Shown here piece by piece: positions 1 through 6,842 of a DNA stretch of 12,407 bases. The number at the start of each line of letters is the position of its first letter. Position 1 is the first letter of the stretch. The notes under the pieces were generated by a model that did not search any database, was not told the origin of the DNA, and saw only the letters and a list, made by a program, of their open reading frames with translations. The stretch is from Pleurotus ostreatus/Saccharomyces cerevisiae fusant (Eukaryota > Opisthokonta). The stretch is taken from NCBI GenBank assembly GCA_024196135.1, contig JAMQCK010001067.1, positions 1-12,407 on the forward strand, given 5' to 3'. The position numbers were made by a program, and so were the translations under genes.

Positions 1-49
1 CGGACACGCCGGAGGCAGCGCGTGAGGTGAGGGCTCCCGCACTATGAAG

Positions 50-2830
50 TGGATAGGCTTACAAACGGTCGATCAAGCTGCTCTGAATGTGTTCATCGCA
101 GACAGGTGTGTGATCCAGCGCTGAATCCCCTATCTCCTGCCGCTGACCGAGAGTTTTCTGGCCTTAAGAAATGCGACAGACAAGTGAGCTTTGCAGGCTT
201 CGAATCGGGAAGCATCTACTCACCGGAACCGTCTTCAGTCGCCGTGTTCGCTCTGCGTTTCCCGCGGTGTTCCTCATCTCTGCCATTGGGAGCCCTTCAT
301 CAAGTCCACAGCAACGACCCAGCGCCCCGCCCCCGTCGCACCGTACGAGAGGGAACCTGAGATCAAGTCGACGATCGAGCAGCTTCGCAACCGAGTCTTA
401 CTGCTTGAAGAGGCTCTGCAGAAAGTGAACAAGAATGACCCTCCGAGTGCCAGCATTAGGACACCGCCCGACACATACGGATCGCCGCCTGGGTCGACCG
501 AGGGTTCTGAGCCGGGACCGGCGAAGCCGTATGTGCGTCCCGCCTACGAGGACCGATTGCTCCAGAAATCTGCGGATAGTAACCAGCATTCGAGTGAGGT
601 GCACGAGGTGGCGATCGCGCTGACACACATGTCGATGTCCTCTGGGCAAGGGGAGTACATGGGCATGGGTTCTGTAGTCTGTGCGCTGTACAGGGTACGC
701 AGCTCGTTTTTCGGTATGCCCCAGTAATTGCTAATCCCCTCCTCCAGCTTGGCTCTCTGTTCCCTCGTGTCAAAGTTGCCGAGTCAGCGAAGGTCGCCTC
801 TGCGCGCAGCCCCGGTCCTGTCGACCTCACGTCGACCGCTGACCCAACCTTCATGTTTAATACCAACTTGAACAGCGACAATAGGCGGCTCACTTCACGT
901 CTTCCTCCGAAGCCCACCTGCGACGCCCTTCTGCACTCCTACTTCAGTCATTGCAACTGGCGCTTCGGCATCCCGGAAATCAATTTCATGGAAAACTACG
1001 ACGAGCTCTGGCGTATGATGGACGCGACGGGTGGTGAGGCAGATGTCAACCCTCACTTCCTCTCCTTGCTTTTCGCGATGCTGTCTATGGCGCCTGACGA
1101 CGAGCGCGACGACACGCAACGGAACACCGAATTTTTCCGCATGTCCATCAGCGCCCGTCGACTAGGAGAGGACAGCCTCCTTGCACCTGCTTTCGGCGAA
1201 ACGCACTCCAACTCTATCGCGCCAACGGCAGACGGGACGGTTCTCAGCTGCATCGCCGCTCCGATCTTAGCAGCATACCTCGCAGACAGAGGTCTGGTCA
1301 GCGAGGGATGGAAGATCGTCGGAGCTTCGATGAGGAACGCCTACGCTATCGGTCTAAACCGTGATCCTGACTGGGATACCTGGCGGATAATGAAGGAAGA
1401 CGAGAAGCGGTGGCGAAGGAGGGGTTGGTGGTCACTGGTGCTCTGCGACAGGCAAGTCTACGCATGAGTTCTGTCAACAAGCTACTCACCGACATCTGTA
1501 GGATCTACTCGTATATCTTGGGACGACCAGCCATGGTACAAGACGATCACTCGGACGTTATGCCGCCTACCATCGACCCGAAGTCCCCACCATCCACGTT
1601 CGACGCGTACATCAACGACTTTGGCAAGCTCAGCCGTATCATGTCCTACGCCGCACGAAGCGTAGGTACTTCACGTGCCCGACTGTCAACAGATGCTGAT
1701 CATTGTTGTAGTGCCTCACTATACAGTCCCTTGACTACTCAAAGGTCTTGGAGATCGACAGGCTTTTCGTAGAATGGGAGCAAGGGCTATCCGAATCCTT
1801 CATCTTCAAGGACAAGAAGCCCGTCCGATACTCGCCGTCGAACGACCCGGACGTCTCTGCCGCTGCCAACGAGCAAACCGTCGCTCGGCAGCGCTTCACT
1901 CTCATCACCTGGTACCGCTCCTGCCGCATGGCTTTGCATAGGCAGTACCTCACATTCCCTGGCGCCGAGCAGTCGCGTCCTCCCCCATCGAACAGTATCA
2001 TTGCCGACCTCTCGTCATCTGCCTCACGCCTCATCAAGGACATGTGCGTCCGCCTGTCGAAGGATCTCATCCGCCTCGAGCTCTCCGCTCAGGGCAACAT
2101 CGTACCCGGATACGGCGATCGCCCCGAACGCCTCCTTCCGGGCAAGATTTCGGGCTTCCTCGACGCGTTCTTCCTTTTCGACGGCGCGGTCACGCTTATG
2201 GGCTCCCTATTTCAACTTCCACCCGACGACCCCATGATCCCGGAATGCTACCAGTACATCGACCACGCCGGCTACGTCCTCGGGCAGCTGGCGAAGGCGA
2301 TCCCAGGCGACGCGCAATGCGACCTTGCCCGCCGCGCCGTCGCCGTCCTCATCGTGCTCAAGCGCGGCCAGGAGCGTCTGAAGGAGAGCCGCTCGTCGTC
2401 GCCCGTGCCGCGTGCGCCCTCGCCCGCGCAGCAGCACAACAGGTCGAACAGCACCAGCTCCCCCCCGCAGCCGCCCACCTTCGGCATCCCAGAGTCGGCG
2501 GTCCGCGACGACATGAACTTCCTGAACATGGATCCCTACGTGCAGCAGTTGCAGTCGCGCGCGTTCAGCAACCCCGCGCAGGCCCAGAATCGCAACGCCG
2601 GCGCGGACCTGTCGCAGTTCTTCCCCGCCTCGATCCCGCAGTACACGCCGGAGGACATTTCTGCGGTGTTCAATGGGCAGAACATGGACCTTGGGTACGG
2701 CGTGGAGATGGACGACGCGCGGTTGGACAACTCGCTGTTGCAGATGAACGCATTCGACATATTGCAGGGAATGCGGTTCGATATGCCGTCGACGCAGATG
2801 CCGCACATGGATATGTTTTCTTCGATCTGA
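50..2830 (+). CDS. Zn2Cys6 fungal-specific transcription factor, 5' end unresolved
   Basis: Nuclear DNA-binding regulator of the Gal4-type family. Exons read as 50-105, 169-183, 239-694, 748-1451, 1502-1661 and 1712-2830 (stop TGA), giving about 835 visible residues. Counting from the codon at 52, the cluster cysteines are C10, C13, C20, C26, C29 and C38 (CX2CX6CX5CX2CX8C). A short heptad pattern follows at about residues 65-86 (L72, V76, L79, L83, V86), as expected for the dimerisation helix. A fungal_trans middle homology region follows at about 230-430, including NWRFGIPE and RGWWSLVLCDRIYSYILGRP. The C-terminal part has a Ser/Pro/Gln-rich linker (about 690-718) and a Met/Asp-rich tail, a plausible activation region. 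The zinc-cluster frame has a stop at 28-30, so the true start lies in an upstream exon or beyond the left edge; position 50 is a provisional boundary. The last intron has two possible acceptors (1711 or 1726). Target genes are unknown. Confidence 0.9.
169..183 (+). other. 15-base microexon within the zinc cluster
   Basis: This tiny exon encodes KCDRQ, including the third zinc-binding cysteine. It lies between intron 106-168 (GTGTGT...TTAAG, branch-like CTGAC at 143-147) and intron 184-238 (GTGAGC...TTCAG, branch-like CTCAC near 219-223). Both boundaries are phase 0. Joining exons 50-105, 169-183 and 239-694 rebuilds a canonical Zn2Cys6 motif. Without this exon the frame stays open, but the third cysteine and the KCDR loop are lost. 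Confidence 0.8.
1452..1501 (+). other. GC-AG intron in the transcription factor gene
   Basis: A 50-base intron with donor AG|GCAAGT, the standard donor context of GC-AG introns, and acceptor CTGTAG. Removing 1452-1501 joins ...LVLCDR to IYSYILGRP, the expected continuation of the fungal_trans region. The GT at 1456 would leave the downstream exon in the wrong frame. A CTCAC-type branch site lies near 1485-1489. Confidence 0.75.
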
Positions 2831-2955
2831 GGGGGTTTCAATGTCGTCGTTTATTGATTTGCGTCTTCGTTTCTGCTTTCTCCTTCTCCTTGCTATGTCT
2901 GTGCTCCATGTACGTCGACGTTTAACAAGTGTACTACGTGTCTGTAACCGTGTCA

Positions 2956-3534
2956 CTAAACTGTAACGAGAATTGATTGTGTTCCCGGAGCATAGCAGAA
3001 CCCATCGCTGAGTCGCGTGCTACACTGCGCGTAGGCGGAGCAGCTTCCCGTACATCTATCGTCAATCGTCAGCCTAAAAGCTCAGCCCGCCACGTCGCAC
3101 GTACCCTGGTCCACCGCATGCAGAGACAGCGTTCTGAAAATTCGAAGACACGTAGTAGCATGTCGTATGAGGTGCAGAAACACAAGTAGGCCCGCCTGCG
3201 TAGACCGTGCAGGTTCCGCCGCATTTGTTGTCGGTGGTGCGGACATTGCAGTGGGTCACAAAGCCAGTAGCATGAGTCGCGCGAGTCAAGATATCCATGG
3301 GCTCTGCAATTTCGTGTGCAGGGTGACCGATGTAGATGAGCTCTGCATCCGTCGTTCTCAGCCAGTGCAAGTGGTGCAAGTCATCATTGCCTTGAACCTC
3401 GAGTACTCCGTGCTGCTTAGACTGAGGAAAGGTCTGTACTGTGATGAAATAGACCCAATCGTGCTCACCAGGGAAGCGCCTTTCGTGACAAGGAAGGCCA
3501 TTGCGAGTATCGAGACGTAGAAGAGGATAGGCAT
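2956..3534 (-). CDS. small secreted cysteine-rich protein, three exons
   Basis: Predicted extracellular protein of about 160 residues. Exons on the minus strand are 3534-3469, 3421-3105 and 3055-2956 (stop TAG). Exon 1 begins MPILFYVSILAMAFLVTKGA, a good signal peptide. The mature part has ten cysteines, consistent with up to five disulfides, with stretches such as CGGTCTVYAGGPTCVSAP and, after the second intron, STRLSDGFCYAPGTQSI near the C terminus. I recall a closely similar C-terminal pattern (RL..GFCY.PGT.SI) from small secreted proteins of mushroom-forming fungi; this is memory of a family, not a search result. Intron 2 (3104-3056, 49 bases) has GTACGT, a CTGAC branch site and GATAG. 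Intron 1 is 47 bases (3468-3422); an in-frame acceptor at 3434 would make it 35. It converges with the transcription factor gene. No enzymatic motif is visible; the role is unknown. Confidence 0.85.
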
Positions 3535-3607
3535 GGGCACTTAACTTGCCTTTGGAGGGAGAAGCGCCAGACTATGCGTGCTACATCGCCGCCTCTTTGA
3601 CTACAAG

Positions 3608-3613
3608 CTATAA
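3608..3613 (-). promoter_or_regulatory. weak TATA-like element upstream of the secreted-protein gene
   Basis: On the minus strand this reads TTATAG within GGTTATAGCTT, about 75 bases before the ATG at 3534. The spacing matches that of the TATA-like elements in front of the two plus-strand genes to the right. The match is imperfect. Confidence 0.25.
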
Positions 3614-4179
3614 CCAAGGAAATAGCACTATCGTGACAGTCTGTCAAGAATGCGCCCGGCAATCGGATGTTCGATCCGCTGACTCTCAGTAGTGTCTACT
3701 CGCTGCTCTACGTTGAGCCAAGTGTCGGCAGAGGCTACATTGTCACGGGAACCCTCTACCCTGAGCTTCTTAGAGCTGCCTGAGTTGCATGGCAGCTGAG
3801 GGCGGTCAGTGACAAGCAAGAACAAACAATTCCAGCGTCAATGCCTGCCTTTTCGGGTAACTCTTGTTTGCTTCCGCTGATCCACGTGCTCCCATAACTC
3901 AACTGGTAACGTGACCAGAATTCAACTGACCGCCAGCTTGAACAAGAATTGATGGGCCTCAATAGAATGCGTTGCAGTACGTACCTGGGAACTGCACCAC
4001 CGCAGTTTAAATGAACTTCGCAGGCGGGCCTCCGCCGCGAACCTGGACGTGCGGTCTGGATAGGGATCGATGGTAGCAGTGGCACTTAACTCCCCCTCAA
4101 TCAAGCTCGCATAAATTACGGACGCAGCCAGAGTCCAAGTGCGCTCAAAGATATGGCGACGCCCACCACCAAATCTGTA

Positions 4180-4199
4180 ATAGACAACTAATTGTCTAT
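4180..4199. repeat. perfect inverted repeat, 8-bp stem, 4-base loop
   Basis: ATAGACAA at 4180-4187 is the exact reverse complement of TTGTCTAT at 4192-4199, with loop CTAA. It lies in intergenic DNA 48 bases before a second perfect hairpin. It could be a protein-binding palindrome or the remnant of a small mobile element. Confidence 0.6.
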
Positions 4200-4247
4200 C
4201 GATGGGTTACGGCATGGTTCGCTTGCTTTGTACCTGAGGCCCTTCGA

Positions 4248-4268
4248 GTAGTCGAGCAGCTCGACTAC
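4248..4268. repeat. perfect inverted repeat, 9-bp stem, 3-base loop
   Basis: GTAGTCGAG at 4248-4256 pairs with CTCGACTAC at 4260-4268 around the loop CAG. The arms match perfectly. No T-run follows, so it does not look like a terminator. Function unknown. Confidence 0.65.
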
Positions 4269-4492
4269 CAGCGGCCTATTCAACTCTCGACCCAGCACGC
4301 CACACATCCCTCGTACGTCGAGCTGCCAGACTACACATGTTGGGTGACCTTCTCTTCCCAGCGACCCGTCGAGGGCTGGTGCCCCTTCCTGAGTGTGGCG
4401 AGGTTGTTACCCTCTCCGCAGGGGTCGCGTCTACCTGCCATATAGGTAAGCGTTCTTCACCGCCCGTTGCGAGGCGCGCGGGAGGAGGGGGG

Positions 4493-4498
4493 TATAAG
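4493..4498 (+). promoter_or_regulatory. orphan TATA box
   Basis: TATAAG in a G-rich setting (GGGGGGTATAAGGG) is the clearest TATA element in the window, but no confident gene starts just downstream. The nearest plus-strand ATGs are at 4572 (followed at once by a stop) and 4600 (63 codons, no known domain). It may drive a non-coding or unrecognised small transcript, or be chance. Confidence 0.3.
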
Positions 4499-4545
4499 GG
4501 TGTGTTTGAAAACGATAGGAGTTGAAAAGGAGTGTGTACGAAGAA

Positions 4546-4562
4546 GAGGCTTGCGAAGCCTC
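4546..4562. repeat. perfect hairpin, 7-bp stem, 3-base loop
   Basis: GAGGCTT at 4546-4552 and AAGCCTC at 4556-4562 surround GCG. It lies about 50 bases downstream of the orphan TATA box, so it could fall near the 5' end of any transcript started there. Confidence 0.55.
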
Positions 4563-5169
4563 GCGTGGGTGAATGGATTGAACGAAGGCGCACCGATATA
4601 TGGACGAAGGACTTCCACAACGTAAATCATCATCGTGGCGACTCGACCTCGGACGATCGTTTGTGTTCCAGGGTTACCGCCGCCGATGGGCTAATGTGTG
4701 GCGTAGGAGAGGTTGCGAAAGGGTTGTTTACGGGCCGATACGGTGGTCGAGCGAATGCGTCTCGAGAGAAATACCTCTGAGGCATACGTGAATCAGAGGT
4801 CCACCGCTGAATGGTTGCTGAGCGCTGAGTGCTCTTTCAATGGTGCTTCGATGCGTCGGTGAAACTGCCTGCAGACTGTCATTGACTGTGTAGGGATTGG
4901 CGCCAATTCAAGGCGAGGTCACTAGCTCAACAGCGTCAGTAATAGCGCCTACAATACCAGTGTGACTGCACGGTCGATAGCTCGATGGCAACTGTAAAGC
5001 GCGCGTCAATCGTGGCAGTGGGGTGGCAACGAACAAGCACCGAACTCGCGTACTTGCTAGTTTACTGAATGAATCGGACCGTACAAGCGAGACCCACTTC
5101 AACGAACGCGCTAGCGGGCAGACATAGACATGCTAGAGCTTAGAGCCGCTGAATAGAGGTGTACTAGTA

Positions 5170-5497
5170 ATGCCATTCGTTGACATGACTGGGGTCAGAC
5201 GCGCCGTCAATGTCAAGCGGTGCGAGGAGCCTTACGACCAGAGGTGCGACTATGTCGTGGGAGACGACGAGGTGATGCTTACTGCTGCGTTGAGGTCGGT
5301 GAGCTCGTGTCGTTCGCCGGAAGTTTAGCGCGACAATCGGGATTCAGCGTATGGAAGGAGAGCCGCCGGACCCCCTGCAATTGCACATCGAAGTGATCCT
5401 AATGTGTCGCAGTGATCCTCGCAATACAACATCGGGTGTATCACTGTATGTTGGTAGAGTCAAGGTAAAAGGCGACCTCGAGGTCAAGCCCTGCTGA
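5170..5497 (+). CDS. candidate two-exon small protein, unrecognised
   Basis: Low-confidence model. Exon 1 (5170-5298) starts MPFVDMTGVRRAVNVKRC and has high GC at third codon positions. A possible intron at 5299-5347 is 49 bases long, runs from GTGAGC to TTCAG and falls in the size range of the other introns here, though its branch site is not convincing. Exon 2 (5348-5497) continues in frame as RMEGEPPDPLQLHIEVILMC and ends VKVKGDLEVKPC before TGA. The total is about 92 residues with no domain I recognise, no signal peptide and no TATA box nearby. In-frame stops lie directly upstream of the ATG, so it is either complete at the 5' end or missing an upstream exon. It could also be a gene remnant or chance. 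Confidence 0.3.
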
Positions 5498-6842
5498 TGC
5501 AGGGCGGGTGTCGCGAGATGCGTAAAAGGAGGTGTCTGGCGTTGAGCGGAGGGAGACCATAGCTGGGAAGGATCACGGGGGTTGAACATCAAGGGCGCGG
5601 CTCAAAGAGTAAGCAAATCACCCGAAATCCGCGGCGTACGATGTCCACAACGGCAGCAACGGCAGAGCAGAGAGATATTCCGTCAGAGCGAAGAGGTGTC
5701 CTGACAGAGTATGCAGCAAAGCCTGACGAGAGATGGTCCAATAAAGCAACTGACGAAAGGCGCACAAAGGTATCAGCCACAAGCCGCAGATCTTTGGTGC
5801 TTCTGTTGCGACATGTCCATAAAGCTTTCGGCGAAGTCCGAGTTTGAGGAGCGTGCTGGCGTCGAAAGAGGTGCGTTTGCGTCCTTGTAACTTTTCGTAT
5901 CCTGCTTCGCGATGATGAGCGGTAGAGGTCATGACCAGCATGACCAGGAAGGACAATCAAGAGGGCAATCCCCCAACGCGCACCAAAAGGGTGCCGCAGA
6001 AGGGATCAGCAGATAGACGCGTGGAGGGTTGCGTACGTGCAACGTCAACGTTCGTCCCCAATTCGTCCTGCTATACGGCTTCGGTAGATGGGAAGATGCG
6101 ATGCCTGAGTGGGTGAGGGGGTCGTGCCCGCGGCGCCCCAGGTTCTTCCCCAAGTGAACGAAAGAAGGCCAAGGCGTCATGACGGCCCTGATCGCAGTGA
6201 TAATTAAGAGTCGGCTGCGTCCTCGGGCCTCCGGAGTTCGACCAGCGCCTGCCGACGCGTGTCGACGCGCCCATTGTTCTGTGCTGGCCGCAGTAGACGC
6301 GCGCCAGACGCGTTATTCGGATATACGGGCGCGCCTGCCAGCTCGGTACACGGAATTCAGTGGGACTTCTGATGTCGGGCAACAGAAAATTCGCGTCGGA
6401 CCATGCAAGCGTCGTCTGTTGGTGCCAATCCTTCGTTTAGCTTCCGTTGCGTGGAACGTGTTTGTAACAATTCGCTTGCGAGGATGCTCATGGGAGATGC
6501 TTGGGGCGACGTGGTGTGTGAGGCTAGCGGAGATGCGCTGCCGGGGCATGGCAACGACAACGAGGAGGACGAGGAGCGCCGAAGGAGAGACGGTCGGGGA
6601 GGGCCGCGCCTGGTGGCTGCAACCGTCAAGGAGCGTGGGGAGAGCGGCGCGAGAAGCAGCGAGCCGGCTCGCCTTCCGCTGCTTTGGGCCAGCTGATCCG
6701 AGCCGTTGCCAGCCCGGGCGTCGATCAAACCGCCCGGGCGATCGGTCCGCGTGGCGCGAGCGTCGGCTATTTATCTCACGACTCGACTTGCTGTTGCAGG
6801 TTCAAGTCCCCCGCGCGAGCAACTGACTGCACGACGCGCGCG
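5498..6842. other. intergenic region and upstream region of the Ser/Pro-rich protein gene
   Basis: About 1.3 kb without a confident gene. A plus-strand frame from ATG 5641 (68 codons) and an overlapping minus-strand frame from ATG 5941 down to 5618 (107 codons, hydrophobic C-terminal half) are both open but unrecognised, and they cannot both be coding. From about 6180 onward the sequence is probably promoter: GACGCG occurs four times in 60 bases (6254-6312) and GCCCGGGCG twice, 20 bases apart (6712 and 6732), ahead of a TATA-like element at 6768. Confidence 0.45.
6768..6774 (+). promoter_or_regulatory. TATA-like element of the Ser/Pro-rich protein gene
   Basis: TATTTAT within GGCTATTTATCTC, 75 bases before the ATG at 6843 and just downstream of the paired GCCCGGGCG elements. 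Position and AT-richness in an otherwise GC-rich upstream region suggest a core promoter. Confidence 0.4.

Larger units (their letters stand above)
3535..5169. other. intergenic stretch without a confident gene
   Basis: About 1.6 kb with no reading frame I can defend. The near part (3535 to about 4100) probably contains the promoter of the minus-strand secreted-protein gene. Further right there are two perfect hairpins (4180-4199 and 4248-4268), a good splice-donor-like AG|GTAAGC at 4444-4450, an orphan TATAAG at 4493-4498, a third hairpin at 4546-4562 and a 12-base palindrome at 4896-4907. Frames starting at 4337 and 4600 are open for about 60 codons each but show no recognisable domain. Confidence 0.5.

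Noticed and set aside
2044..2956. Long open frames on both strands over the 3' half of the transcription factor (plus 2044-2925, minus 2956-2207)
   Set aside because: They are frame shadows of the last exon: Arg/Pro/Ala-rich products with no domain, over a stretch whose main frame clearly encodes the conserved protein.
3167..3520. Plus-strand frame of 117 codons
   Set aside because: It lies antisense to the cysteine-rich secreted protein, which has a signal peptide, good splice sites and a coherent cysteine pattern.
3661..3685. GTTCGATCC, resembling a tRNA T loop
   Set aside because: The flanking bases do not pair as a T stem and no cloverleaf can be drawn.
4337..4525. Plus-strand frame starting at ATG 4337, with a good donor AG|GTAAGC at 4444
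   Set aside because: The open frame is short and no acceptor downstream gives a convincing second exon; the 84 to 87-base introns that fit the frame lack a branch site and pyrimidine tract.
4532..4791. Overlapping plus-strand frames of 63 to 82 codons
   Set aside because: One lacks an ATG at its start and the other has no known domain. They overlap in different frames and have no splice support.
5618..5941. Minus-strand 107-codon frame with a hydrophobic C-terminal half
   Set aside because: Third-position GC is near 50 percent, unlike the confident genes here, and a plus-strand frame (ATG 5641) is equally open across it. No domain is recognised.
5929..6180. Minus-strand frame of 83 codons starting MTPWPSFVHLGKNL
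   Set aside because: No family resemblance, Trp/Cys-rich odd composition at its end, and no flanking splice structure.
6796..6811. GGTTCAAGTCC, resembling the B box of a tRNA gene
   Set aside because: No 5-bp T stem, anticodon arm or acceptor stem can be formed around it.
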